IMG/VR virus record: IMGVR_UViG_3300036760_000952
Location: 1 to 39,962 of that record
Origin: a virus
Strand: one strand, 5' to 3'
Length of the DNA: 39,962 nucleotides
Both the position numbers and the translations under genes were made by a program. The notes under the pieces were generated by a model. The model made no database searches and was not told the origin of the DNA. It worked only from the letters and a program-made list of their open reading frames with translations. Below, one piece after another: positions 6,632 to 14,596 of this stretch. The first letter of the stretch is position 1, and each line of letters opens with the position of its first letter.

Positions 6632-6703
6632 GGCTACGTAGCTAAGTGGTTTAGCATCAACCTGTTAAGTTGAGGTACGTAGGTTCAAATCCTACCGTAG
6701 CCT
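6632..6703 (+). tRNA. tRNA-Asn (GTT)
   Basis: A complete cloverleaf. Acceptor GGCTACG/CGTAGCC, D arm GCTA-AGTGGTT-TAGC, anticodon stem TCAAC/GTTGA with loop CTGTTAA (anticodon GTT, 6664-6666), variable GGTAC, T arm GTAGG-TTCAAAT-CCTAC. All stems pair perfectly; the discriminator is T and no CCA is encoded. It starts 5 nt after the Y RNA. RNase P cleavage at its 5' end would therefore also define the Y RNA 3' end. Confidence 0.95.
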
Positions 6704-6714
6704 ATGGAGGCAAA

Positions 6715-7041
6715 ATGAACATAGGCCATCATCCTCATTGGATTAAGTGCAGCGATCGCCTCCCCTCCAACTCACGCATGTACCTCGTCAAGAACCGCAA
6801 GGGTCAGCTCATGAAGGCCTACTTCCGGCGCAACAAGTTAGGCGGCGTGTGGGATTTCTGTGCGGGCACATCTTTAACACTTGAGGATATGGTACTTGTA
6901 ACAGAATGGCTTTGCGATTTCTCAAAGGCATTGGTATTAAATGAGAATTTGGATAGGTTGAAAGAGTACCTTAAAGAGCTGAAAATATATGTTGAACCTA
7001 ATCGTCCCTGGCCTTTGCCTCCTCATAGTAATCCTGGGTAG
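6715..7041 (+). CDS. DUF551-like protein
   Basis: A 108-residue protein. The opening HHPHWIKCSDRLPSNSRMYL followed by a short beta-strand region and VTEWLC matches the DUF551 pattern (W-I-x-x-x-D-R-L-P ... T-x-W) common in phages and prophages, of unknown function. The start at 6715 follows GGAGG just after the tRNA-Asn; the longer in-frame ORF would begin inside the tRNA. The C-terminal third is Pro-rich and overlaps the next mini-gene in another frame. Confidence 0.7.
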   Translation: MNIGHHPHWIKCSDRLPSNSRMYLVKNRKGQLMKAYFRRNKLGGVWDFCAGTSLTLEDMVLVTEWLCDFSKALVLNENLDRLKEYLKELKIYVEPNRPWPLPPHSNPG

Positions 7042-7081
7042 CATGTGGCTCATATGGTATCTTTTAAGAGGTAAATCATGA
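6989..7081 (+). CDS. 30-residue single-span membrane peptide
   Basis: A 30-residue ORF in a second frame over the end of the DUF551-like gene. It is almost entirely one membrane segment (LIVPGLCLLIVILGSMWLIW) followed by a basic tail (LLRGKS), i.e. N-out/C-in topology by the positive-inside rule. The stop overlaps the next ATG as ATGA. AAAGAG precedes the start by about 10 nt. It could be a holin-like, antiholin or inhibitory micro-protein; the sequence does not decide. Confidence 0.5.
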   Translation: MLNLIVPGLCLLIVILGSMWLIWYLLRGKS

Positions 7082-7404
7082 CAGCACCAATCGTTGAAGG
7101 TATCCATAAAGTCGATGGCCGATCCTCTGTAGAGGTAAATAATTCATGTAATAACTGTTTCCCTTGCTGTTTTGGACGTAAAATCAAGCATCACAAACAC
7201 GGCAAGCAACTCACAGCTGACATTGATAGGGTACTAGAAATAGGTCAACCCATTCCTAGGAGAGAAGGCTCGCTAGCCTTGCATCGCGATATAATCGTAC
7301 AGGATCCTGCTCATATGTCAGCTAGATACAACGACATGCCACCAGTTGCTTTACCCACCGCTGGTATCAACACAGCATTAGGCAACCCTGAAGGTACAAA
7401 ATGA
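7078..7404 (+). CDS. hypothetical protein with Cys cluster (108 aa)
   Basis: A 108-residue protein with AAGAGGT before the ATG. A cysteine cluster, SCNNCFPCCFG (about residues 23-33), is followed by the very basic KIKHHKHGKQ. The C-terminal half has Pro-rich segments (PVALPTAGINTALGNP). The cluster could bind metal. The gene overlaps its neighbours as ATGA on both sides and belongs to a chain of tiny coupled genes leading to the portal. No family recognised. Confidence 0.65.
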   Translation: MTAPIVEGIHKVDGRSSVEVNNSCNNCFPCCFGRKIKHHKHGKQLTADIDRVLEIGQPIPRREGSLALHRDIIVQDPAHMSARYNDMPPVALPTAGINTALGNPEGTK

Positions 7405-7496
7405 GCAAACTGACACGATGGCAATCTCCTAGACCAAGCAAGACAAGTAAACGCCTTAAACCTAAAGCAAAAAGACCTACACGAGTATCGAAATGA
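7401..7496 (+). CDS. very basic peptide (31 aa)
   Basis: ORF MSKLTRWQSPRPSKTSKRLK plus eleven residues, about 40% Lys and Arg with no acidic residue. It overlaps both neighbours as ATGA, which argues that it is translated. The composition suggests nucleic-acid binding, or a role in packaged DNA or capsid, but nothing more specific. Confidence 0.55.
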   Translation: MSKLTRWQSPRPSKTSKRLKPKAKRPTRVSK

Positions 7497-7807
7497 CTGA
7501 ACGACTACCTTACGTCCTCACAGAATCGACCCCGGACATTGGCCCGAGTAAATGGAGAGGATGTTACACGAAATTCATAGGAACGCGCGAAGACTTCGAA
7601 GATGAAATTCCAGATATGGCTAAAAAATGCGTGCAAACACTCATACTTCACCTTCAGAAGGTGCGATCGGAAGACTTTAAATACCTTAGAAGTACTGAGC
7701 TAGTGATAAAATACGCAAATCCAATCATGAGCAATATGAATACTGTTGGTCTCAAGTGGGAAGAAATTTATGAAAAAGATATCGAAGAAGCCAATGAAGA
7801 TACCTAA
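7493..7807 (+). CDS. hypothetical protein (104 aa)
   Basis: A 104-residue acidic protein (MTERLPYVLTESTPDIGP...) coupled by ATGA to the basic peptide upstream. Mixed alpha/beta appearance, no membrane segment, no catalytic motif seen. Its end overlaps the start of the next gene in another frame. Similar small acidic genes precede the portal in other podoviruses, but I cannot assign a function. Confidence 0.65.
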   Translation: MTERLPYVLTESTPDIGPSKWRGCYTKFIGTREDFEDEIPDMAKKCVQTLILHLQKVRSEDFKYLRSTELVIKYANPIMSNMNTVGLKWEEIYEKDIEEANEDT

Positions 7808-8087
7808 GTGCAAAGTATGCAAAAAACCCATGAAAGACGCCAGTTTTCTCGCCATGGGCATTGACAGAAGATGCTTCGACTGCCATAAAATAGAGAAACA
7901 CGTACCTGGCACTCAATGGAATAAGATAATGGGATACTTATGCATCATATTCCTGCTTACCTCTTGTACCTTTTCAATCAGTGTGGTAGATACTCATGGA
8001 CAGGCTGAAGACGTCGTTGACACACAGCAGGAGCCACAAAATGACATTAAACCAACATTAGATTTATCATTAACCCCTGGTGTATAA
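7770..8087 (+). CDS. zinc-ribbon plus lipobox ORF; may be two nested genes
   Basis: From the ATG at 7770 (GGGAAGAA upstream) the ORF encodes 105 residues. First comes a zinc-ribbon-like part with two CxxC pairs (CKVC and CFDC), then in the same frame a hydrophobic stretch ending in a lipobox (LCIIFLLTSC), then an acidic polar tail. A zinc ribbon in front of a lipoprotein signal makes little sense as one protein. An internal ATG at 7929 would start a clean 52-residue lipoprotein, so nested starts giving two products are likely. The stop overlaps the next start as TAATG. A spanin-type role is possible but unproven. Confidence 0.55.
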   Translation: MKKISKKPMKIPKCKVCKKPMKDASFLAMGIDRRCFDCHKIEKHVPGTQWNKIMGYLCIIFLLTSCTFSISVVDTHGQAEDVVDTQQEPQNDIKPTLDLSLTPGV

Positions 8088-8329
8088 TGAAATACATACT
8101 TTTAATCGCTACTTTGCTTTGTGCTTGCTCTGGCCCATTGATGCGTGAGTTAGCCCATGACGCAGCAATAGCCGAGCAAGCTATAGAGCATGAAGCTGAG
8201 TGCCCTGGATGCGCGCATCAAATGAGTATGCCGGAAAAGCCAGCGAACTCAATCAAAAACCAACGTCAATACCCTGATAGGCGACCTAACAGAGTGCCTA
8301 AAAGGGACAGATTTAGCCATGGTATATGA
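8087..8329 (+). CDS. small lipoprotein (80 aa)
   Basis: An 80-residue protein with a lipoprotein signal MKYILLIATLLCACSG (Cys about 14 as the lipidation site). The tail has a CPGC motif and a polar basic C-terminus. It directly follows another ORF with a lipobox, so two outer- or inner-membrane lipoproteins are made together. Outer-membrane spanin subunits are small lipoproteins, but no inner-membrane spanin with the usual TM plus coiled coil is adjacent; the minus-strand gene at 38670 has that form. Function is therefore open. Confidence 0.6.
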   Translation: MKYILLIATLLCACSGPLMRELAHDAAIAEQAIEHEAECPGCAHQMSMPEKPANSIKNQRQYPDRRPNRVPKRDRFSHGI

Positions 8330-8558
8330 TGGAGATATGCGTGCCGCTCATGAGCTTTTGTTAAAACTAGAAAAAAAACAAGTTCCATCTAAATTTACCG
8401 CTAGAGATATCTATCATGGAAAGCATTGGGCATATTTGCAGGATGCATTTAAGGTAAAGTGTGCGATTCGTTTTTTGCTCGATAGAGGACATATTGAAAT
8501 GAATAAAATCAAAACTGGCGGAAGACCTAAGATTTATTATTTATATACAGGAAATTAG
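8319..8558 (+). CDS. small winged-helix protein (79 aa)
   Basis: A 79-residue protein with a winged-helix pattern: helix FTARDIYHGKHWAYL, helix VKCAIRFLLDRGHI, then a beta wing GGRPKIYYLY. The same arrangement forms the C-terminal DNA-binding module of some phage primase/helicase-type proteins. As a stand-alone protein it is probably a small DNA binder or regulator. The ATG at 8319 overlaps the upstream gene by 11 nt; an alternative start at 8337 is possible. Confidence 0.6.
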   Translation: MVYDGDMRAAHELLLKLEKKQVPSKFTARDIYHGKHWAYLQDAFKVKCAIRFLLDRGHIEMNKIKTGGRPKIYYLYTGN

Positions 8559-8559
8559 A

Positions 8560-8688
8560 ATGGACAAAGAAATCAAGAAAGTGAAGAAGCACGTCGACAA
8601 AGACATGAACCAGCTTCTCAAGAAAGACATCAAGCGTGATGCAAAGTGTGAGAAGGCTGAAGAGATGGCAAAGAAGAAGAAAAAATGA
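8560..8688 (+). CDS. Lys-rich helical peptide (42 aa)
   Basis: ORF of 42 residues, MDKEIKKVKKHVDKDMNQLL continuing to a poly-Lys end (AKKKKK). It is predicted to be one long charged helix. AGGAAA precedes the ATG and the stop overlaps the next start as ATGA. Short Lys-rich proteins of this type are frequent just before portal genes in podovirus-like genomes; the function is unknown. Confidence 0.65.
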   Translation: MDKEIKKVKKHVDKDMNQLLKKDIKRDAKCEKAEEMAKKKKK

Positions 8689-8990
8689 CAGAGATACCCA
8701 TCCTCTATGGATATGAAGAATTGAGCGTAGAAATGCTGACAGAGTGCTGCAAAATTCTGTTTGAATTGGCTAACATAAATGGAATAGCTGGTAAGAGACT
8801 CTCTTGCCTTAAATTAAACTTTAAGCCAGCCAATCCCAGCGATCCATTGGACAATCCATACTTTCAATTCAGATGCGAAATCAACGAGTTGGAAGAAGAT
8901 GAAAAAAAGATATGGATAAATCCTATGACAGGACTTCCATTAACGGTGGCACAAGAAAGATTTCCAAAGTTATCTGATGAAGTGGTATGA
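8685..8990 (+). CDS. hypothetical protein (101 aa)
   Basis: A 101-residue protein (MTEIPILYGYEELSVEMLTE) coupled by ATGA to the Lys-rich peptide. It has an acidic middle (EINELEEDEKK) and a conserved-looking end, WINPMTGLPLTVAQERFP. No family recognised. It overlaps the next gene by 14 nt. Confidence 0.6.
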   Translation: MTEIPILYGYEELSVEMLTECCKILFELANINGIAGKRLSCLKLNFKPANPSDPLDNPYFQFRCEINELEEDEKKIWINPMTGLPLTVAQERFPKLSDEVV

Positions 8991-9153
8991 CAAAAACCCG
9001 CCTCTCTATGTCTGGGATGGCGACGAATGGTATAACGAGCGCGATGAGTTGACTTACCAAGCCGACATTAGATGGCGTCTCTGGCAATGTGAAGATAAGA
9101 TTATAAACTTCCCACCAAAAACCAAGGTCATGACGAAAAATGAAGCAACATGA
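8977..9153 (+). CDS. Trp-rich small protein (58 aa)
   Basis: A 58-residue ORF starting MKWYDKNPPLYVWDGDEWYN, with five tryptophans. The opening resembles the short beta-hairpin of carbohydrate- or virion-associated domains with a W-D-G-x-x-W pattern. It overlaps the gene before it by 14 nt and ends 55 nt before the portal. Probably a real gene because the neighbouring genes all overlap in the same way. Confidence 0.55.
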   Translation: MKWYDKNPPLYVWDGDEWYNERDELTYQADIRWRLWQCEDKIINFPPKTKVMTKNEAT

Positions 9154-9208
9154 CTATTGTATCTAAAAACAATGTTGGCTAATATCCCATCTTTACCCAA
9201 GAGTATTG

Positions 9209-11281
9209 ATGGGAAATCCCGTAGCCGCTTACCAAGATGATGCAGCAGACTTTCTCCGCGATTACAGAAAAAAGATAGTAGACCCCGCCCTCGAAGACTA
9301 CCAAAAGATCGTAAACGACTTCTCAGAGCGCTACGACCGTGCGTATCAAATGATTAATCCGTTTTATGCCGAAGCGTATCGTGATCAGTCGTACTACTTA
9401 TCGAACCAGTGGAGCCCTCAGGAAATCCAATTTTTAAACAATCAAGGCCGTTCTAGCTATACCTACAACATGTGCATGCGCATGATAAACCTCATAGAAG
9501 GTATTCAGAGGCAGAATCGCCTAGCTACGAAAGCCTTTCCAATAGAAAACTCCTCTGACAGAACCGCTGAGATCCTTTCTGATGCTATCCAATACACCAT
9601 GACTAAAGGCGGTGGCTATGACATGCTGTCCACAGGCTTCAAGGATGCCATGGTCACAGGTATCTCATGGATAAGCCCTTGGATAGATTATAGAGACGAC
9701 CCGATCAACGGAGAGATAAAATACAACTTATCACATTGGAATGACACCATCTGGGATCCATTCTTCTATAATCAAGATTTGAGCGACTGCTCATTCTTTG
9801 CCAGGCGTAAGTATCTTTCGCGTTCCGCCGTTATATCTCTGCTCCCTGATAAGGAAGAAGAAATCTTACGTCTGTCGTACGGTACACGGGACAATAAGTT
9901 TACGTATATTCCCTACGTTCGTCAAGGCGCGCTAAACAAGCTAATGTCTTACACAGAGTACTGGTGCAAGAAGTGGGCTGTACGCGATGTCATAGTAGAT
10001 ATGACATCTGGTGAAACCATGGAATGGAACGGACCCAAGGATCGTATCAATGCCATACTCTCCATGCATCCAAACCTTCGTAAGATGCGCAAGCCTTGTC
10101 AGCAGGTAGAGTTAGGCATCATAGTCGAAAATCAGCTCCTCTATTACGGTAGAGATCCTTATGGCTTAGATGATTATGGATTCTGCCCTATTTTTGCCGT
10201 CTATGAACCATCATATGATCTATTTCAATGGAAGATGCAGAGTCTCATCCGCTTAATACGAGATCCCCAAACTGAATTAAACAAGCGTCGCTCCAAGATG
10301 GTGGACATCCTCGATAGCTCGCTGAATTCAGGGTGGATTCTCAAGACAAATGCTCTTACCAACAACCAATCTGCCTACAAATCAGGTCAAGGGCAGGTAA
10401 TGTTTGCTAAGCCTGAGACAAATATTGATACTGACATCAAGAGAATAGATCCACCCATCATTCCTGAAGGCCATTTTGCTCTAATGGAACAGTTCATGGA
10501 TGATATCCCTAACATTCTAGGCATTAATCCCGAAATGTTAGGCATGCCAGAAAATGACAAGGTAGAAACTGCCGCAATGCTCGCCAAGATGCGTGTCAAT
10601 GCAGGCCTAATATCTCTTCGCAGGCTATTTGACAACCTATCTATCACCCAAAAGATGCTGGGTGAGAAGACTATGAAGCTGATTCAAAAGAACTACTCTG
10701 CTGAAAAAGTAAAGTTGATCACCAAAAAAGAGCCCACTCCAGAATTCTTTAGCTCATTATTCTCGCGCTACGACATCGTAATCGAAGAAGGTGCGCTAAC
10801 AGATACCCAAAGACAAAATAACTTCCTATCGCTTATGTCTCTGCGTCAGATAGGCATCAACATACCTGATTCCATGCTGATCGAGAATGCAAACGTCCAT
10901 GACAAAGATAAGCTCAATGAAATACTCGATGCTCAAGCCAAACAGCAAGAAGACATGCTAAACAAGCAACAGCAACTTGAGATGGAAAAACTTCGTGTAA
11001 TGACTGATGGAATCGAGTCGAAAGCGCTCTCTGATCAGGCCTTAGCTCAGGAACGTACCAACAAGATAAAATTAGATGCAGCCTTATCCGAAGAGCGCAT
11101 ACAGCGAGCCGAAGAAGATAGAACCGCTGGAGTACTCAACCTCGTGAAGGCTGTGAAAGAGCTCGAAGGAATGGATCTTCAGGCACTTATGAGTAAAGTG
11201 CAGGTTCTCCGTGAATTAGAGGGGCAGCAAGAGGCCTTAGCAAAGATGGGCTCGCAAGAGTCTAAACCTAAGGCTGCATAA
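9209..11281 (+). CDS. portal protein, P22 type
   Basis: A 690-residue portal of the P22-like family. The N-terminal wing and stem contain the typical region MINLIEGIQRQNRLATK (about residues 93-109) and SDRTAEILSDAIQYT. The crown region (NILGINPEMLGMPENDKVET) is near 430-450. The end, from about 560, is a long Gln/Glu-rich helical stretch like the barrel of the P22 portal (725 residues). I use the ATG at 9209; a TTG directly before it is also possible. The dodecameric portal is the DNA channel and the docking site for terminase and tail. Here it is separated from terL by 5.3 kb of accessory genes. Confidence 0.93.
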   Translation: MGNPVAAYQDDAADFLRDYRKKIVDPALEDYQKIVNDFSERYDRAYQMINPFYAEAYRDQSYYLSNQWSPQEIQFLNNQGRSSYTYNMCMRMINLIEGIQRQNRLATKAFPIENSSDRTAEILSDAIQYTMTKGGGYDMLSTGFKDAMVTGISWISPWIDYRDDPINGEIKYNLSHWNDTIWDPFFYNQDLSDCSFFARRKYLSRSAVISLLPDKEEEILRLSYGTRDNKFTYIPYVRQGALNKLMSYTEYWCKKWAVRDVIVDMTSGETMEWNGPKDRINAILSMHPNLRKMRKPCQQVELGIIVENQLLYYGRDPYGLDDYGFCPIFAVYEPSYDLFQWKMQSLIRLIRDPQTELNKRRSKMVDILDSSLNSGWILKTNALTNNQSAYKSGQGQVMFAKPETNIDTDIKRIDPPIIPEGHFALMEQFMDDIPNILGINPEMLGMPENDKVETAAMLAKMRVNAGLISLRRLFDNLSITQKMLGEKTMKLIQKNYSAEKVKLITKKEPTPEFFSSLFSRYDIVIEEGALTDTQRQNNFLSLMSLRQIGINIPDSMLIENANVHDKDKLNEILDAQAKQQEDMLNKQQQLEMEKLRVMTDGIESKALSDQALAQERTNKIKLDAALSEERIQRAEEDRTAGVLNLVKAVKELEGMDLQALMSKVQVLRELEGQQEALAKMGSQESKPKAA

Positions 11282-11332
11282 CAACGTTGCTAGATATTGA
11301 ACACATATATAACCTAAAACTTTGGAGACAAC

Positions 11333-11374
11333 ATGTCACAAAAACCCGGCCAACCAAAACCCCCAAAAAGATAA
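11333..11374 (+). CDS. possible 13-residue Pro/Lys-rich peptide
   Basis: MSQKPGQPKPPKR with a good TTGGAGA site at the right distance. It ends 9 nt before the next gene, with a second ribosome site between. It may be a leader peptide for the next gene, or a chance ORF. Confidence 0.3.
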   Translation: MSQKPGQPKPPKR

Positions 11375-11383
11375 GAGGGTGTT

Positions 11384-11674
11384 ATGAGAGAATCAGTTAA
11401 TGAGCGTAGCCATGGTGTTGAAAACCCACACGACAGAGCGGGTCATAAACAACATACAGCTAAAGAAAAGTATTCACACGGAACAGTAAAACCTATGCAA
11501 GCAAAAGAAGGTTCTACTTCAGGTGAATACCATGCTATGGGCGTTACAGACTTCAAATCAGAGATGATGGAAATTTCTGCTGGAAAGTTTGGTCATGAAG
11601 GACAAAAGCAAGATCATGCTCGCATTGCTCCATACATGATGTACAACGATACCACCGATCAAAACGGGTACTAA
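11384..11674 (+). CDS. hypothetical protein (96 aa), His/Gly/Lys-rich
   Basis: A 96-residue polar protein (MRESVNERSHGVENPHDRAG) that looks largely unstructured, rich in His, Gly, Lys and Met, with AAGAGGG upstream of the ATG. It ends one base before the next start. Placement between portal and scaffold suggests a minor virion or assembly protein, but there is no recognised domain. Confidence 0.65.
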   Translation: MRESVNERSHGVENPHDRAGHKQHTAKEKYSHGTVKPMQAKEGSTSGEYHAMGVTDFKSEMMEISAGKFGHEGQKQDHARIAPYMMYNDTTDQNGY

Positions 11675-12040
11675 ATGACTTTAGAGCTGGGCGAGCTACG
11701 TGAGGCTATGTCTCGCGGATGTATGCAGTATGTGGAAGACTTTGTTTCTAAGATGAAACATGAGAAAACTCCATTTTACGCCGTGTATTGCGCTCGCCCG
11801 AACTATCTCGTACCTAACCAGATCCGACAGACCGTAAAGGCCTATCGTGAAAAGCCTCCATCCTTGATAGGAGTGCTCGTATGGTACGTAGATAACGCTA
11901 AAGGCCTATTTGAGTTCAAACCCGAACTATCCGCTCCGTGGGATGTGCCGTCACATCCTCTACTATTATCTGATAGACCCGAAGATCAGTTTATCAGCGT
12001 TATGGAGCGTGGAAAAGAATTAAACGTATTAGTTTCCTGA
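11675..12040 (+). CDS. hypothetical protein (121 aa) in the head operon
   Basis: A 121-residue mixed alpha/beta protein (MTLELGELREAMSRGCMQYV). A central hydrophobic strand pair (SLIGVLVWYVDN) and a Pro-rich end are visible. The ATG follows the previous stop immediately. Position before the scaffold gene suggests a head assembly role; no family recognised. Confidence 0.65.
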   Translation: MTLELGELREAMSRGCMQYVEDFVSKMKHEKTPFYAVYCARPNYLVPNQIRQTVKAYREKPPSLIGVLVWYVDNAKGLFEFKPELSAPWDVPSHPLLLSDRPEDQFISVMERGKELNVLVS

Positions 12041-12055
12041 TAAAAGTAAGGCACT

Positions 12056-12859
12056 ATGACTTCAGAAATGGGCGTAAATAACTCTGGCGCCGAGAGTAAA
12101 AATTCTTACAACTCCTACCTTCAATCACCTGAAGACGCTCAGACAATGGAAGCTATGTATGGAAAACCACCAGCTCCCGAGCCAGTGGTCGCGGTCGCTC
12201 CGCCTCCAGTACAAGTTTCTGAAACTGATCGTAATTTCGCCGCGATGAGAGATGAGATGTCAAGACAGCGTAGAGAAAACGAAGAGCTGAGATACAACTT
12301 GGAGCTTTGGAAATCGCAACTTACAAAACAAAACCAACCAGTCCCTGAGATTGAAAGTATCGATCGTAGCGAACCTCTCACGAGAGGAGCTTACGAAGAA
12401 GATATGACGGGTAAATTCCGTCAGATGCAACAGCAAATTGCAGATCTTCAATTTAAGGTTACTGAGAACACGGTTGCTAGCAAGTACAGCGATTATGACG
12501 AAGTGGTAGAGAAGTATACGGTTCCTCTTGTTAAAGAAAAACCACATCTCGCGGACGGTATTAGATCAGCTGAGAACAAGCCCCTCTTTGCCTATGAGTT
12601 AGGAAAGATGCAACGTGAGCTTGAACAGTCTCGCCAAGAGTTACAAAGAGCCAAATCACAATACTCATATCAGCAGGCACCTACTGCATCTCAACCTGTG
12701 TCATCACCACAGTTGCGTATGCTGGAGAACGCCATGAAACCTGGGTCATTGTCTATGACTGGCGGCCAAGGCACCTTTGTGCCTCAAACCGTTAACTATG
12801 CAACGATGAGCGATGCTGAATTCGATGCTTTTTACAAGGCCAATACGCGAGATCATTGA
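12056..12859 (+). CDS. probable scaffolding protein
   Basis: A 267-residue protein directly before the major capsid gene. The sequence is highly charged and helical: long coiled-coil segments (about 60-90, FAAMRDEMSRQRRENEELRY; about 110-135; about 175-200, LEQSRQELQRAKSQ), a Pro-rich linker near 40-50 and a Ser/Gln-rich region before the C-terminus. This is the usual make-up and place of a scaffold that directs capsid assembly and then leaves. AAAGTAAGG precedes the start. No protease gene is seen nearby. Confidence 0.8.
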   Translation: MTSEMGVNNSGAESKNSYNSYLQSPEDAQTMEAMYGKPPAPEPVVAVAPPPVQVSETDRNFAAMRDEMSRQRRENEELRYNLELWKSQLTKQNQPVPEIESIDRSEPLTRGAYEEDMTGKFRQMQQQIADLQFKVTENTVASKYSDYDEVVEKYTVPLVKEKPHLADGIRSAENKPLFAYELGKMQRELEQSRQELQRAKSQYSYQQAPTASQPVSSPQLRMLENAMKPGSLSMTGGQGTFVPQTVNYATMSDAEFDAFYKANTRDH

Positions 12860-12873
12860 CATGGGAAATGTAA

Positions 12874-13821
12874 ATGACCTCAAATACAACAAACAACATT
12901 CCTCCAGAAGTCAGGGTATATTATGACCGTCTTCTTCTAAAGATTGCGACTCCAGCGCTTATTTACGACAAATTTGCGGTACGACGAACAATCCCTATGA
13001 ATTCAGGCGATTCCCTGGTCTTCAGACGCTTCGGTACATTAAATGCCGCAGCAACTCCTATCGTCGAAGCTGTTAGCCCTCCAGGTACTGCGGCTAGCGT
13101 TATCGACTTTAGCACACAGGTTTCGTGGTATGCCTCTTACATGATTGTAAGCGACATCATCCAATATACTGTTCAAGATCGCGTATTAAATGAGCTTACA
13201 AAAGTATTATCACTTCAATTAGGTTTGACATTAGACACACTAATTAGAGACATGATGATTGGAACTAGCTCAACTATTGCGTGTTCTAAAGGTGTTAATG
13301 GTAACACTCCTACAGAAATTAATGATAGTGATTTTCAATTAGTAACCCGAGCACTCCGTCAAGGAAATGCTGAGTTCCTAACTCCGATCATCGAAGGCGA
13401 AAATCGTTTCGGAACTGCACCGTCCAGAGCATCTTTCTGGGGATTCATGTCCATAGATTTGGAAAAAGATCTTGACGCCGTGTCATCATTCCAAAGCGTT
13501 GCCAACTATGCCAATCAAACCACTACTTTGATGGCTGAATGGGGCCAGACCAAAAATATTCGCTGGTTAACGTCAACAAACGGTTTTAATGATGGTGCCG
13601 CAACTCCAGTTTACTCGAGTTTCGTCATGGGTCGTGAGGCTTATGGTGTCGTTAAACTTGGTGCGATGCAGGCTCAACTTATCGTTAAGCCACTTGGTTC
13701 TGCTGGTACTGCCGACCCTGTCGATCAAAGATCGTCAGTAGGCTGGAAAGTACCATTTGCTACACGTCTCCTTAACGATAATTGGCTCGCAAGGGTCACT
13801 TCAACATTAGCAACTACTTAA
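12874..13821 (+). CDS. major capsid protein, N4-gp56 family
   Basis: A 315-residue HK97-fold capsid protein of the N4-gp56 family. Characteristic stretches are FRRFGTLNAAATPIVEAV (about 50-67), where family members have FRRxxxLPAATTPLTEG, then YMIVSDIIQYTVQDRVLNE, LGLTLDTLIRDMM and the later RGEYGVVKL-like REAYGVVKLGAMQ. It forms the icosahedral shell. It follows the scaffold gene after 14 nt and precedes decoration-like genes, and was probably expressed highly. Confidence 0.93.
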   Translation: MTSNTTNNIPPEVRVYYDRLLLKIATPALIYDKFAVRRTIPMNSGDSLVFRRFGTLNAAATPIVEAVSPPGTAASVIDFSTQVSWYASYMIVSDIIQYTVQDRVLNELTKVLSLQLGLTLDTLIRDMMIGTSSTIACSKGVNGNTPTEINDSDFQLVTRALRQGNAEFLTPIIEGENRFGTAPSRASFWGFMSIDLEKDLDAVSSFQSVANYANQTTTLMAEWGQTKNIRWLTSTNGFNDGAATPVYSSFVMGREAYGVVKLGAMQAQLIVKPLGSAGTADPVDQRSSVGWKVPFATRLLNDNWLARVTSTLATT

Positions 13822-13830
13822 GGGGGCTAT

Positions 13831-14592
13831 ATGGCAGAAATTAAAAACGTCTATCAGACAAATTTTAGCGGTCCACTTTTAACCAGTTTTACCACTGTGT
13901 TAGGTGGGGCGGCTCAAAATTTAGCATTGGGTGGAACACCTGATGAATTTGAGGCATGGAACCTGACCCAAATGGGCACTCCTGTTGATGATAAAGTGTA
14001 TTATTTCAGATGGCAAAGTACTATGCCTTCTGGATCGGCTTTTGTAGCTACAATGAACTCAATTTTAGCTAGAGAAGACACCTATATCACTAGCAATGGT
14101 GTGACGCCATTTAAAACTGGTGACAGAAATCTATGGGTCCCTAACCAGACACCATATACTGTCGCAACAGCAGTGGGTCCCAGCACATCAATCCCAATTC
14201 TTACAACCATTAGCCAAGCATCGCAAGCGATAGTCACAACGACTCATAGCTTCACTGCAGCTGATGTAGGTGTAACTTGGGGTACATTCAGTAACGTTGC
14301 AGGCATGACGCAGATCAATGGCCTTCGTGGCTTGATCACAGCTGTAACAGGTACCACAGCGTTCACTGTAAATATTGATACAACTGGTATGAGTGCCTTT
14401 TCGTTAACTGGTAACCCACAGTTTAACGTAATCACTGGCGCACCTGCCACTACACAGTTTGGCTCACAAGTGATTCAAACACCACAACGTAACCTCGGAT
14501 TAGCTGGGCTTACTTTTGGTACGACACTTATGCAGACCACATCTGATGTATGGCACTTTGTCGCTACATTTAATGGGCCTGTATTAGGCTAA
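13831..14592 (+). CDS. virion protein with beta-module, decoration-like
   Basis: A 253-residue beta-rich, Thr/Gly-rich protein (MAEIKNVYQTNFSGPLLTSF). The middle (about 135-190) is a module HSFTAADVGVTWGTFSNVAG continuing to GMTQINGLRG and AFTVNIDTTGMSAF. The next gene carries a similar module (GMDQINSK ... FTVGLDTTLF). It sits right after the capsid gene with TAAGGGGGC upstream, so a capsid decoration or head-associated protein is likely. This is inference from place and composition. Confidence 0.7.
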   Translation: MAEIKNVYQTNFSGPLLTSFTTVLGGAAQNLALGGTPDEFEAWNLTQMGTPVDDKVYYFRWQSTMPSGSAFVATMNSILAREDTYITSNGVTPFKTGDRNLWVPNQTPYTVATAVGPSTSIPILTTISQASQAIVTTTHSFTAADVGVTWGTFSNVAGMTQINGLRGLITAVTGTTAFTVNIDTTGMSAFSLTGNPQFNVITGAPATTQFGSQVIQTPQRNLGLAGLTFGTTLMQTTSDVWHFVATFNGPVLG

Positions 14593-14596
14593 AACC

